From the NCBI GenBank assembly GCA_040437565.1, contig JBDOQK010000009.1, forward strand, positions 496,001 to 560,000: a stretch of 64,000 nt of DNA, written 5' to 3'. The notes beneath the pieces were generated by a model that was not told the DNA's origin, made no database searches, and was given only the letters and a program-made list of their open reading frames with translations. Positions 24,322-36,400 of this stretch are shown piece after piece. Every line of letters begins with the position of its first letter. The stretch's first letter is position 1. This DNA is from Albugo candida (lineage: Eukaryota > Oomycota > Peronosporomycetes > Albuginales). A program made the position numbers and the translations under genes.

Positions 24322-24636
24322 TCATTTACGTCCTGCTTGTAAATCTACGATGTAAATAGGCTTTATTTCACTCATGAACCTGCGCTTCTTTCTCTCCTGC
24401 ATTTTTCCAGTATTCGTCCACTTGATCCACTTCACGTCGAATTTTCCGTCCCTCCAGAATGAACCTTCCGTGAACTCTTGCACACTCTTCACAAAAGTAA
24501 TTGAATGGTTTCCATGTATCTCATCGGGAGAAATATGAGGTGTCAGTCTGTTATCAAATTTGCTGCAATGATTGATTATTGGATAGAAGCAATTCCCGTC
24601 ACTTATCAAACATCCAGTCCTATAGACGCTATTGGA
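24322..24636 (-). CDS. Unrecognised protein, terminal exon (SINE-carrying allele)
   Basis: About 104 codons remain open on the minus strand and end at TGA (24322-24324). Visible: CLISDGNCFYPIINHC, DEIHGNHSITFV, then a charged tail with KWIKWTNTGKMQERKKRR. A second allele-like copy (24877-25168) preserves the frame with several amino-acid changes. Upstream on the minus strand (25.17-25.9 kb) there are further coding-looking stretches with cysteines (MDPVAFRGTQIYECKKND), but stops interrupt them and I could not build a gene model. No start codon is supported: the apparent ATG start at 24732 lies inside the SINE. It could be a decaying accessory or secreted-protein gene. Confidence 0.4.
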   Translation of the reverse strand, partial: SNSVYRTGCLISDGNCFYPIINHCSKFDNRLTPHISPDEIHGNHSITFVKSVQEFTEGSFWRDGKFDVKWIKWTNTGKMQERKKRRFMSEIKPIYIVDLQAGRK

Positions 24637-24776
24637 TAAGCCTACTTTGTCAAGGATTTCATTACACTGTTTATCTGGTTCTTTAACTACCTTCCTTATC
24701 CTATCATGAGCCCCTGACCGTGTGAATATCACTTGAGTCTGACTTCAAACCTAGGGAGGCAGATATTTTCCAAGCT

Positions 24777-24876
24777 NNNNNNNNNNNNNNNNNNNNNNNN
24801 NNNNNNNNNNNNNNNNNNNNNNNNNNNNNNNNNNNNNNNNNNNNNNNNNNNNNNNNNNNNNNNNNNNNNNNNNNNN
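24777..24876. other. Assembly gap (100 N) between filled and empty SINE alleles
   Basis: Sequence right of it restarts the locus already seen from about 24350. Confidence 0.9.
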
Positions 24877-25888
24877 ATAGGCTTTATTTCACTCATGAAC
24901 CTGCGCTTCTTTCTCTCCTGCATTTTTCCAGTATTCGTCCACTTGATCCACTTCACGTCGAATTTTCCGTCCCTCCAGAATGAACCCTCCGTGAACTCTT
25001 GCACACTCTTCACAAAAGTAATTGAATGGTTTCCATATATCTCATCGGGAGAACCATGAGGTGTCAGTCTGTTACCAAATCTGCTGCAATGATTGATTAT
25101 TGGATACAAGCAATTCCCGTCACTTATCAAACATCCAGTCCTATAGACGCTATTGGATAAGCCTACTTACCATTCGTTAAGTGACTCCAGCCCATATCCT
25201 TGTCATATAGCACTTGAATATGTAATAATGCAATCTATGAAATGGGACAATAAATCAATCAAGCTGATGAGAGTATTTTGTGTGCATTCTCTGCGCTCGC
25301 AAGCGAAGATAAAATATAGTTCTGCAACCGCCGACTACACATCTTCAGAAGTACAACGCCTAAATGCCTTCTGTGTATTGTATGCAAAAACTTTAGTATC
25401 GAATGAATCTACTTCTGTCAGCACCACAGAAGGCCTACTCCTCTATCTAACGCGCACGACGCGAATACTAAACGACAACTAACGTAAGGTCGAATAGAGA
25501 ATACTTCGGCGCCCAGTCAAAAGCTAGCTACCAATACACGATTGTGATGCAGCAATGCGAGCAGTTCAGAACAAGCAGATTTTTAAAAATGAAGAAAACA
25601 GAATAGTGTGTTCAGCTACTCGATAACGCAGCATTATGACCCAAATGAGGTACAAACGATAGAAATAAAAGATTCGAGTACAGTCGTTTTTTTTGCATTC
25701 GTATATTTGAGTTCCGCGAAATGCTACAGGATCCATTACAGCATAGTTTGGCACACCATCAATGCTATGGAACTGATGCTATACACATCGTAGTCGTTTG
25801 GAATGCCAGTGGCAAGCAAAGGCGAGCAAACGTTAGCTTACGGAATAGTACTGGGACCTCATATGCCTATAGTTACTGATTGCCTGTG
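24877..25888. repeat. Empty-site allele or recent copy of the SINE locus
   Basis: 24877-25168 repeats 24355-24647 and 25154-25888 repeats 26168-26900, each with scattered substitutions of a few per cent, but without the SINE. Confidence 0.8.
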
Positions 25889-25988
25889 NNNNNNNNNNNN
25901 NNNNNNNNNNNNNNNNNNNNNNNNNNNNNNNNNNNNNNNNNNNNNNNNNNNNNNNNNNNNNNNNNNNNNNNNNNNNNNNNNNNNNNNN
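25889..25988. other. Assembly gap (100 N) between empty and filled SINE alleles
   Basis: The 3' part of the SINE (24714-24776) is repeated at 25989-26051, so this gap joins back to the first segment. Confidence 0.9.
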
Positions 25989-26964
25989 CCTGACCGTGTG
26001 AATATCACTTGAGTCTGACTTCAAACCTAGGGAGGCAGATATTTTCCAAGCTTATTGCTTGAGTGGGCTCAAACCGCTGCCCACACTGCCGGGGATCGAA
26101 CTAACGACCTCCGGCAGGGGGTCCGTGCGCTCAAGTGATTAACTGACTGAGCTGGGTACGGACCCTATGGATAAGCCTACTTACCATTCGTTAAGTAACT
26201 CCAGCCCATATCCTTGTCATATAGCACTTAAATATGTAATAATGCAATCTATGAAATGGGACAATGAATCAATCAAGCTGATGAGAGTATTTTGTCTGCA
26301 TTCTCTACGCTCGCAAGCGAAGATAAAATATAGTACTGCAACCGCCGACTACACATCTTCAGAAGTACAACGCCTAAATGCCTTCTGTGTATTGTATGCA
26401 AAAACTTTATTATCGAATGAATCTACTTCTGTCAGCACCACAGAAGGCCTACTCCTCTATCTAACGCGCACGACGCGAATACTCAACGACAACTAACGTA
26501 AGGTCGAATAGAGAACACTTCGGCGCCGAGTCAAAAGCTAGCTACCAATACACGATTGTGATGCAGCAATGCGAGCAGTCCAGAACAAAAAGATTTTAAA
26601 AAATGAAGAAAACAGAATAGTGTGTTCAGCTACTCGATAACGCAGTTTTATGACCCTAATGAGGTACAAACGATAGGAATAAAATATTCGAGTACAGTCG
26701 TTTTTTTTTTGCATTCGTATATTTGAGTTCCGCGAAATGCTACAGGATCCATTACAGCATAGTTTAGCACACCATCAATGCAATGGAACTGATGCTATAC
26801 ACATCGTAGTCGTTTGGAATGCCAGTGGCAAGCAAAGGCGAGCAAACGTTAGCTTACGGAATAGTACTGGGACCTCATATGCCTATAATTACTGATAGCC
26901 TGTGTCAATGTTTGGTAGAACTGTCCTACTCAGTGCTGTACGCTGACCTGCTGTAATGCTCGAT

Positions 26965-27560
26965 AAATCACAAGGCACACGCAAAAGCAAACTGATTGAA
27001 TCTTTTGGAGCATAGAATACATTGAGAGTGAAAAGCCGACGCCAAATCAAGAACGGTCGACATCAATGCAAACGCAAACACATAACATTTACAATGCATT
27101 TATTCTTCATATTCTTTCATTACACAAACGGTACCCAGAGGCTTGTGAAAGAGTTATTTTTCTCTTTGTGAAAGGAAAGTATAATATGCGGCACCAGCCC
27201 ACCCGGAACTATTGCGATTGCTGTCGTAATAAAGGGCGTCTATTCATGATGTTTGAATGGCCGCAAAACGGATCCTTGCGATGTAATCTAAAGGGTCGAG
27301 AGCCCCAAATCCCACATTACATAAAAAAGATATATTGCGCGCTGTTCTGTTGCTTGGAATGTTATCGAGTTATATCCTTTTCGCCATGAATCACTGTACG
27401 TCGAACATGTGGCTCAATCATTTTGAATACCTGCTGCACATATGCTGCCATGAACGGTTTCCATTCTCCTTCACGAAACTCATGGATCTTTATAGAATAA
27501 GTCAAAGTGTCGCATATAAGGCACCAGAAAGCCAGAGCAATCTCAGCATTCGGGTACATT
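26965..27560 (+). repeat. Duplicate block, left flank copy (inverted partner at 50500-51045)
   Basis: The complement of 50500-51045 aligns along this block. Anchors shared by both include GCAAACTGATTGAATC-like and GAATACATTGAGAGTGAAAA-like strings, TTGCGATTGCTGTC and GAGAGCCCCAAA. Identity is clear but with many substitutions and indels. Confidence 0.7.
27066..27389 (+). CDS. Hypothetical Cys-containing protein, 107 codons, or gene relic
   Basis: ATG at 27066, stop at 27387-27389. The middle (YCDCCRNKGRLFMMFEWPQN, then REPQIPHYIKK) is kept at the amino-acid level in the inverted copy at 50.7-50.8 kb (CDCCQNK..MFE..EPQTPHY), which is broken there. The conserved frame argues for a real ancestral gene. 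An adjacent upstream stretch (LDK..RK..LIESF near 26957-27013) is also conserved between copies and ends in a stop here, so this copy may itself be partial. No family recognised. Confidence 0.4.
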   Translation: MQTQTHNIYNAFILHILSLHKRYPEACERVIFLFVKGKYNMRHQPTRNYCDCCRNKGRLFMMFEWPQNGSLRCNLKGREPQIPHYIKKIYCALFCCLECYRVISFSP

Positions 27561-27594
27561 GGGCGTGTCGTGCTGTGTTATTGAGCATTCTTTG

Positions 27595-29080
27595 CTTCCG
27601 TCTTCTTGGTGATGCACATTGGACATACGTTAAACGCCGACATCTTGATAATATATTTTTCACATATTCTGCTGGAAAATACTTCGAGTTGCAAATCCTG
27701 AAAATAAAGAAATTTCCGAATAGAGTTTCATGGAGCCAGAAAATATCATCCGAGCTTTTTTACGTGCTTAAATGAGAGTAACAAGCCTACTGCTACACCG
27801 TATCACTTCTCGAACATGTATAACCCTGCCGATCACACCCTTATCATGTTGACAGTGCTCGTGGAACATAGAATACAAGAATGACCTTACCGAGAGACCA
27901 CAAGAAACAATCTTCTACCAATCGAAGGAATCACGAGCGTTGAGGAGAGTGGCTTTAGTATGATCCAATGTTCGTACAGGTACTCATCGTATTTCTATAG
28001 GATACAGCTTTTAGTCACATTTCCACCGGACAAGTTATAAATCCTTCTTCATTCTGCACGATCACAGCAATATGAGATGGTGAAAAGAAGTCAAAACCAA
28101 GAGTAGACAACTGCGAAGCCCAATTATTAATATCTGAGTGTGATGACGACAAATGAGTGGCAGAGCTATATACAAGGTTCATCGTTCACACAGCAATCAA
28201 CTTTCGCAGTAACATACGGTATTGCAGGCTATCAGATTATGTGCACTCTCATTCAACCTCATGCGGCCGGTCGTATTTCGCTTTATTTTTTATTGTACTC
28301 GGTGGAGCATTCGCCTACTAGGAAAAAGTAGTCAGGTCAGCTGTCGTATTCTCGTATCTGCTTTGTTTGGCGTGCTTAATCAAGCTTTCAACGCTTCTTA
28401 CAGAGGCAAGGGCTCTAATCCTGGCGGCAGCTCTTATCGATGTGTTCCTGTCGTAGTAATTAGATGCGCTGGCGGTCATGTCATTGATATGCCACACGCG
28501 GGCTTTTGTGCTGAGAAGATGTGATATATAATCATGAGTAGAAACGAGAAGTAGCCGAGCTTGTTTGCGTTCAATGGCACAACTTGGTTCTCCCGCAACT
28601 CTTTTTGAGTAGCATTGCTGACGTTCTCTAGCGAGCTTTACATTTTTTGAGACCTCAATAAGGAGTATAGTTATTAGGGCATGAGAACTTTCGAAACAAA
28701 GACAGTTTATTGCAACTTATTATCAATGGTCGACGTCGACATTTGGACGAGGGCACTACGATGACGCGCTAATCGTACGAAAGCCGTACGACCAAAAAAG
28801 AGAAAAATTGCAGGAGGATCAGGCAATTGCGGGCGCTGCTGCTGAGTTAAATAGACCAGGTTTTTTGTTCAATGGAATGTGCACAGCCGAAAGAGCAGGT
28901 TCCGGTCAAAGCCAAGCCATAAGAAGATCTTTTGCATTGGATTTCAATTGGTGTTCTGTTGAGATAACTACTTGATGGATACTCACTAGGAGCTTACACC
29001 GGTCGTACCTCTAGGAATTCATTAAAGCCTTATATTAGCGTTCAGAGCACACTTTGAATCAGGTTTTCTTTCCGTATAGT
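27595..29080 (+). repeat. Segmental duplication A, first part (partner 45165-46790)
   Basis: Aligned anchors include TCTTCTACCAATCG, GCGTTGAGGAGAGTG and AGTAGCCGAGCTTGTTTGC in both copies. About three quarters of positions look identical. I see no open gene in either copy of this segment. Confidence 0.75.
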
Positions 29081-30900
29081 TCACTACACTTATAACCAGC
29101 AACTTTTCGCCCCTCTTCCCTTCCGTTAAGGCTTCTTGGATATGCGCATGACAAAACATGTGGAACCACTGAAGGATAATTCATTGATCGGGCTACCTTG
29201 CAGTGGTTTCGGAATTTGGCTAGGCCAGTTCTCCATGGAGCAGTAACGATTTGAAATCCGGCAAAACATCGTGTATTTGACAGAGGGGGGATCGTAACTG
29301 GCCACTTAAAACTTTTAATCTGATAGTAGAATTGCATTTTCAGCCAATGCTTGACGACCATTGGGGCGTAAAAAGGACAGTGGCCATCAACTTACTTTTC
29401 AAAATGTCAAAGTCAATTGTAACACGCGATGAGACCGATCTTTTTAAACAGCGTATTCTGCTTGCCGTCCACTCAACTCCTTGCGATACCCATTCATATA
29501 TTGCCGGGGGTTTTCTAAATATCGCCGGAATTGGTTCAATGTAACAGAGGCAAGTGCTCTTGGGACTGATTACGCAAGCCAACCCACGAATAATCGCAGT
29601 TCTTCCGCGCGTGCGCTTTGCAGCTCCCCAGAAAATTTCGATGTAATTTAGCTCGCAGCGAGCTTTGGATAGAAGATCACCACTTGTCCGGCCGCAAAAT
29701 GATCATCTCCTCCAGCATGCCTCGCTGCGAAACAAAAAACTTCGGCTGGCTTGCCATGACCTTCCTGGCACAGCAATAAGTGTTTCCAACCTGAACTTGT
29801 TCCGGCAGCTCAAGTTGAGACCTTCTCACCACTGCCCTGGTTCCTACAGAGCAGGTTTTATTCGCTTCGGTTGTTCGTGGCAACCAAGATTCGGGTGATG
29901 TCTTGAAAAAATCATGCTTTAAAAAGTTCCTTAACCCCAGGTGGTGCTTCGGATAAGAGAAAGTTTACCATCAAAACCCAAATTCATTCGGTGTGCGCCG
30001 AGGACGTCAAGGGGAAAGGCGCAGTACCCACTTGCTTTTAACAAATGCAAACATGGTTTGCTTCCCGGAAAACTGAGCTTCAAAAATGGGGATCCCACTC
30101 TCCTTCACCTGCTTCAGTAAGTCTTCAGCCTCCCATTAATCATCATATTAGGTTTCCGGTTGCGTAAGCACGCAAGCTTCAGCGGAAAGGTTGGGCGGCT
30201 GCAGCTTTTTTCATCTTCCAGTGCTAAGTGACCTCCCACATCACTAAGAAAGTCGCTGACATTAATTGACTGTTCTTGCCGTTTCCTGCCGAACGGCTTC
30301 TCACCAATGGGAAACCAGAAGCTTTTTTAATCGTCATAAAAGGAAATGGTGATCTCGTCATGTGTTACCGAATCAAGGGACTCAGCTTTTCCACCGGCGG
30401 CGAAACACAGATACTCTCATCATATCCATGCAAGCCCTCCAATGCCGGCAAACGTTATTTATACTTACAAATTTGTTCCAGAAACATTTGACCTCATCTT
30501 CTCGCTCATACCCATCGACGTAGATGTGTTTTTGAACTTCACAAAGCGATATATCCAGGGAATGCAGCCATCGCATCGTGGTCCGTTCTGAAATTCGGAG
30601 TGATGGTGCATATCCAAGGCCGTTGAGAATCTTTTCATTTATATGGGCTGTCAATGTTTTCATTCAAATTTTAAATTTGTTCTCCCGAACATATTGCTGC
30701 AAAGGCAATAAATAGTCTTCGTCTCGTAACACGCTCCGGCGCTTTGCATTTTTGCCTTGGCGAAACAAAGGCAATTTTTCATCCTTTGGGAGATTTGCAC
30801 CTAGGCGTGTTCAGAGTGTGTGTGCCAAATTCTTTTGCCGGAACATTCAGCCGTCAGCTTACTTGCATCTAGGCGTCCTTCCCCGCCGTAAAAGACACAG
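29080..30900 (-). mobile_element. DDE transposon, YxDGxER type, copy 2 (decayed)
   Basis: Minus strand. An N-terminal stretch KNAKRRSVLRDEDYLLPLQQ near 30.7 kb matches the second copy's KHAKRRSYLQDEDSILPFHE. Next come SERTTMRWLHSLDIS and HIYVDGYEREDEV near 30.5-30.6 kb, a THDE motif (first acidic residue) near 30.35 kb, and a C-terminal part with an aligned NF.G..KAHARKN stretch near 29.6 kb. The family is widespread in fungi and oomycetes. Several frameshifts are present. It sits in a ~3.3-kb insertion that splits duplicate A (29080-32385). Confidence 0.65.
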
Positions 30901-30930
30901 ATAATACAAAACAGCAACCCTACGGATTAG

Positions 30931-31710
30931 TTGCTTGCTTTTGCTGCAAATATCGGCTTCCTACTGCTACCAGCTGCTCAATTGAAGTGTGTGGTACTTC
31001 GGCCAGCAACCGACTCATTCGATGGTTATCTCAACTATCGACAAGCGTTTTTACGATGGGTTTGGTGTATGGTTTCGACGAGCATGAACTGTCCGTGGTC
31101 GACTAATGATCGCGCAGACGATGATTCTATCACGTTTGTGGCATTATACGATGCACGTAAACATACCAGCAGTGACTATTCGACAATGGCAATCGATGTT
31201 AAATCGATTTGTGCTTGGTCGGAAACACAACAAAGATTCAAAACATGTTCACCTACTCAACAAAGAGTTTTTACATCTTCGCCGAAAAGATGGTGGACTA
31301 CAAGTTCCTTTTATGGTGGGACGACTAAAGCTACAAGGTATTCACTTCCTTCAGCATTTCGCATCCGATGCGTCAACAATTATTCCTGCGAATTGGACAA
31401 CTGCTTCGACGGAATTATTACAACTTNNNNNNNNNNNNNNNNNNNNNNNNNNNNNNNNNNNNNNNNNNNNNNNNNNNNNNNNNNNNNNNNNNNNNNNNNN
31501 NNNNNNNNNNNNNNNNNNNNNNNNNNTACAAGCTGGACACAGTCTCGTATTAAGGGTGCTGAGGCTACTACGATACGAGATTATCAACGAGACGACATTT
31601 TATCATCTCTCACAGGTATTTCACGAAACGTTTTTTATGTGTATATATGTTATTTAAGATGGCCTAGGCAACTAGAGAAGTCAGTTAGTCTAATTCTAGT
31701 AATATAGACA
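30931..31710 (+). mobile_element. LINE reverse-transcriptase C-terminal fragment
   Basis: Plus strand: ARALYD-like context, then HVNIPAVTIRQWQSMLNRFV, RRKDGGLQVPFMVGRLKLQ and NWTTASTELLQL, the segment after the RT domain that also appears at 8.3-8.7 kb in the other LINE. The gap 31427-31526 interrupts it. The frame is open for about 107 codons from 31106, but no 5' half is present. Confidence 0.65.
31427..31526. other. Assembly gap inside LINE fragment
   Basis: 100 N; flanks differ. Confidence 0.9.
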
Positions 31711-32385
31711 CCTTCAACTGAAGTGTCTGGTACTCTCTCTGACTCCAGCGACCCCTCTTCCTTCGTCGCTGTATAATGAAATATCCGAATAGTCGCGGTA
31801 TCTGTTTCTTTGCGCTTCATCTACCTGGTTTGTGTTTACTTCACCAGGTGCCCACTAGTTAGTCAGAGGTCAGCAACCAGCGTCTGCGCGTCTGTTTACG
31901 GCGGTTTTCCGCCTTGCGGTGCGTCCGTAGTCAAAAGCATAGCGCGAAGGTCTATTCGACGACGTAATTGGCTGCGCGGCTCTCAATGCCGTCAAAAATG
32001 TTCGCCTTCAGCTTCGTGTTCTGCATCCTACAAATCCTCTCTCAAACCCAAGGATTCGTCCTCTTTACTACAACTTGCGTCATCTAAGCTACCAGACACA
32101 GTCAAAGCACGTTCCTACATCTTTCGACGCTTACTTTCCACAGCCAGTTTGGAAACAGCCTTCAATTTTGGATGGAATTTAGTAGGAAGCAGCATTGTGA
32201 AATGTAGGAGGGGAAGAAAAAGATGCTCGGATGCGGTGTCAAAGCCTCGTTCAGTATGGGTCTGCTTCACACAGGTAGTGAGACCCCTATTTTGTAAATA
32301 AATTGGTCGACGCAGGTAGTGGGACCACTAAAATTCAGATTTTGGCCACCCCAATCAACTACTGATGATGTAAGTGCCGTTCACC
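31711..32385. other. Unassigned insertion sequence
   Basis: The remainder of the insertion splitting duplicate A. A 163-codon plus frame (31810-32301) and an overlapping frame with KNVRLQLRVLHPTNPL look partly coding, but no family is recognised. The sequence may belong to the LINE or to an LTR element. Confidence 0.35.
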
Positions 32386-32389
32386 TTGA

Positions 32390-33360
32390 AGGAAACGGAG
32401 ACTGGTATTCTGGTTAATAAAATACAGAACGTGGTATTTATTTCTTTGTACTGTACATGGATACAGAAGCGTTGCTTACAGACAAACAGTGAGAAACGAA
32501 GAGGCTGTACAGAAAGTTTCACTTTGAATATCGCATCTTGCGAACATTCCACATGAATACTGATGACTGCATTGAGAGCATTGCTGCGATGGATCTCCCA
32601 CCCAATGGTTTACGTAAGTGTATTCTACGAAGAAAATGCGAAACCTCAGTTCCTGTCAGAGCATCTAATGCACTCTAATCTCTATAACTGACCTCGTTAA
32701 TATGAGTTTGGTAATCTGCAAAGTCCATTTACTTGTTAAGCCATGCATTGGAAAATGTTGATGTTTAGGAAGGTCAAATTCTTCCGGTGAGATGCGGATC
32801 TGGTCGCCTTGGAATCTATAAACATAGTTAGCACAATGGCTCGCCGGTATCATGGGGGTCTAGTAGAAGTACTTCAAAGTGTTTATCGTCGAGATCTGCT
32901 TCACACAGGCAGTTCATCCCTTTCGAATCTGCCCCCAGTTCAACCCGAAAATACACAAGCTAATTCTTCTTCTTTGATCTAGACATATGTAGCCATCCCC
33001 ATGGATTCCTCATGCATTCGTTGATAATTGTACAATACAATGTAGCGTAGCTTGTAAGCCCAGGTAGAATTGCGTCCGGGAAATGTACATTTTAAAGAGA
33101 AACTTGTCTAAGACCGAAAAAGTTGACAAATGAGAGAGATCGAACTAAAAATAAGGCGCTTAGATATCCCGAGTGGATGGCTATTAGGGCCGAGAACACA
33201 TACGTGAGAGATGGGCGTACATTCTGTTCATCACTCACATCCTTGACGACATGTCGACAGAATGATATTTTTATATCAGGAAAAGGTCACGGCCACACCT
33301 CGCGTGACATTCATTTTATAATTTTATGAGGAATATCAATATTGACCGACTATCCCAGTG
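32390..33360. repeat. Segmental duplication A, second part (partner 46790-48050)
   Basis: Alignment resumes at AGACTGGTATTCTGG (32390) versus AGATTGGTATTCTGG (46790), covers the secreted-protein pseudogene, and stops where a Copia element is inserted. Confidence 0.7.
32570..33091 (-). pseudogene. Broken paralogue of the secreted protein at 46963-47766
   Basis: Starts MYISRTQFYLGLQATL (ATG at about 33091), aligned with MHVSRTQLHLVVQAIC of the intact copy, but reaches TGA after 26 codons. Downstream, YVYRFQGDQIRISPEEF and SKWTLQITKLIL align with YSYAFKGGNLLISIDPQDI and IKWTLQLSQVDL of the intact gene, after further losses. It is therefore a pseudogene, and its locus was later split by a Copia element 280 bp upstream. 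Confidence 0.7.
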
Positions 33361-33368
33361 GTCACTGC

Positions 33369-33487
33369 TGAGCAGGGGGCGAAATTGGTAGTACGTTTAT
33401 TAAGCTTCAAATTGCCAAGTCCAGTAAATGTTATATTAGAATCTTCAGCATGTCCTTTAGTATCCAATCCGGTCTACACCATCACCA
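33369..33487 (-). repeat. Copia 3' LTR
   Basis: Begins TGAGCAGGGG and ends near ACCATCACCA; partner of 37730-37848. Confidence 0.75.
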
Positions 33488-36400
33488 CTTCCCCGTGGCT
33501 TGAATTCTCCAACGTTTGACTTATTCAACAACACTCGGAATTGCTTAGTCGCTAGTGTCTTGGTCAAATAATCAGCCACTTGACACTTTGAATTAACATA
33601 CTTCACTTCATATATTTCCGAATTTTCACTAGCTCACGGACAAAATGATGGCGAATGTCGATGTGCTTTTCTCGACTCTGATGCCCATCATTCTTTGCAA
33701 TAGCAATTGCACCCTAATTGTCCTCATATACAGTAATTACGGACTCTCGCTGAATTCTCAACTCTTCCAGGAGACTCTTGATCCACATGACTTCTTGGAC
33801 ACAAAGCGTTAGTGCAACATATTCTGCTTCGGCGGTACTCAAAGCAAGAACTCTGTTAATCTTGTCTTGAAAGGACAGGTGATCGATTCATCATGACCAT
33901 GATACCTGACATTAATCGACGCTTTTCTTTGGATGCAGCTCAATCGGCGTCGCTATACGCACGAATCTGTATATCTTGGCCAGATCGATACCAAACCCAC
34001 TTGCTTTCGTTTCCTTTAGATATCGCAAAACTCGAATTGCTGCCTTCCAATGTTCCTCGGTTAGGTTTTCGAGATGTCGACTTAGCTGACATACAGAAAA
34101 TGTATTATCAGGTCTTGTCTAATTCGCAATGTGCAGTAAAATGATCCAACCAACGATCTATCTTCATCCAAAGGTCTTTTGGCTCACTTTTCGTCTGACT
34201 GACCCACAACTGTTGGTCTGTGAACTGGTTTCGAGTCAACTTGTTTAAACTTTTCGATCATTCTGCTGCCTGCGAGATCTTCATTACTCTCTTACTTTTG
34301 CAAAATTTAGCTTCCATGACAAGGATGTATCTCACTTGGCCAAGTGTCTTCAGTGAAAACTCGTTCTTCAATTGTAACGTGATGTTGTTAATTTTAATAT
34401 ACACACTAGGAAGTTCTCCAAAGTAAGTGTATTATCCATCTTCACTGTCGTACCTACGAGCAACCTCCTTTTTTCCACTCCTTCTCTCATTTGATTTCGG
34501 CACCGGCATCATACTGCCTCTTCTATCACCTGCTGGACTTCAATCATCAAATCCTGTCAGAAGTGGTACCGAGGCGGCCAGAGACCTGGCAACATACCAC
34601 TTGATCAGATACCATCGTCCAACAATTAATCAATCCCAAACTTCTTGCTCCTATCACCGGGTCGTCAACATACAAAACAATGTATGTGGAAAGATGTTCC
34701 GCATGTCGAACAGAGATGCAAGAATCCGTCTTGCATCGAATGAATCCTAGCTTTATCTAAAACAAAATTGTGATCAACTTGTACCGTGTGACAGCTGCTT
34801 TCTTTAGGCCATATAAACTACGGTTCTGCTTGCGATCGTGGCTCGATTGATTCGATACCCTTTCCGGTGGCTAAATGAACATGTCTTTTTCCAGAGTACC
34901 ATTAAGAAATGCGGTATCCACATCATATTGCTGCACGTGGTAGAATCGGTGACAGCACAAAGTCAAGAGTACACGAATTGAATTAAAATTCGCAACAGAA
35001 GAGTATGTCTCAATAAGTAGTCTACGTCATGGGTTTGTGGATAGCCCAATGCAATGAGTCTTGCTACATAACATTGGATCTCTCCTTTGCCATTCTTCTT
35101 GATTGAAAATACCCACTTAGTACCTATCATTTTCTGCCTTGGTGATCCTTTTAACATGGTCCAAGTTGACTTTTTCTCGAAAGCTGCCAATTCCTCTTTG
35201 GTAGCTTCAAACCACTGTTCCGTTCCAGGCGATTTCCGCACGCCTTGATAGTAATTTGGTACTTCCAATTCTAGATAGCTTTTTCATCTACTAGCCCGTA
35301 TCGATTCTTCGGTCGACCACAATCAACTAAATCGCTCTCCTAAGGGACGATGTCGCCTGAGGGACCACCGTCCAAGATTGCTAATTGCGAAATCCATGCA
35401 AAAGTGTCATCTAAAATTTTTACCACAACTATGATCTTCGTCATCATATCTTCTGTTTCTTGGCACCCTGGTCGTATTGGGGAGATTTTCTTTTGAAGCA
35501 CTACCGTCAATATCAATATCATGCGTTGGGGAATTTTGAGCTGCGATGATGATGGCTGATGAAGTTTTCCATTTCAACACCAACATCAACGCTCGGTACA
35601 CTACAAATGTTCGCATTAAAATCCTCGTGCCATACGTCCGTTTTGAATGACAATTCAGAACTTGAACGTGACTGATCTAGTTTGATTCTTCGAATACAAC
35701 TCTTCGAATTATTACCGATTTATTTGTTCAGGATCGGTCACTCGATAACCCTTTGCTGTCATCGATTATCCGACAAACATACAAGGAAATGCTTTGTCAT
35801 CAGGCTTTTTCTCTTTGCCTTGTCGATGTGTGCAAAACTCTTTGAACCAAAAACACATAAGTTGCTTAAATTCGGTCAAGCTACAAAGCAAACTTCAATG
35901 GGTGTCTTGGATTTTCAAACTGAGCATGGAATGCGAATGGTGATATATACCGCGGTATTGATTTCTTCCGCCCATCCCTGTTTGCCGACATTCTTCCATG
36001 CTATTATGGATCGATCTCGCTCCATCAATGTACGGCTCATTCGCTCGTCCAAACCGTTTTGCTGAAACGAGTAATATGCAGTTGTTTGATTTATAATCCC
36101 GGCATTTTTACATAGGTATGAATTTCTTGTTGCTGCATTCCCCCCCCCGCCGCCGTTGTTTGATTCTCCATTAACGCTTTCTATTCCTCAACCTTTTCAA
36201 ACACTTCGCTCTACGATGCGATGAAAATGGCCACAGTATATCTGGGTTCTTCGCCAATAAACGTGACAACATACGTTGCACTCCCCCCCCCGTGATTTGA
36301 TTTGTATGGGACCCAATACGTCACTGTGTACAAGTTCAAGAGCTCTTCATGTCTTCATCTCACCATCCTTAGATTTTGGGAACCATTTCACATTCACTTA

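Larger units (their letters stand above)
24648..26167 (-). mobile_element. tRNA-derived SINE, copy 3, interrupted in the assembly by its own empty allele
   Basis: The true SINE is 24648-24713 plus 25989-26167, about 240 bp, on the minus strand. A-box-like CAGCTCAGTCAGTTAATC and B-box-like AGTTCGATCCCCGGC are visible on the complement of 26060-26160. The 15-bp target duplication TGGATAAGCCTACTT stands at 24633-24647 and 26168-26182. Between the halves the assembly contains a gap, then an uninserted version of the locus (24877-25888) where that 15-mer occurs once (25154-25168), then another gap. It is the youngest of the three copies. Confidence 0.85.

Noticed and set aside
24322-24732. 136-codon minus frame starting MIFTRSG
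   Set aside because: Its first 30 or so codons are the SINE read as protein; only the part below 24637 is likely former coding sequence.
26167-26496. 109-codon plus-strand frame beginning at the SINE edge (and its partner at 25153-25482)
   Set aside because: The ATG is made by the SINE/target junction, the partner copy has only TTG, and differences between copies change amino acids freely.
27190-27240. Albugo-type CCG effector motif (Cx2Cx5G) in CDCCRNKG
   Set aside because: The spacing to the glycine is three, not five residues.
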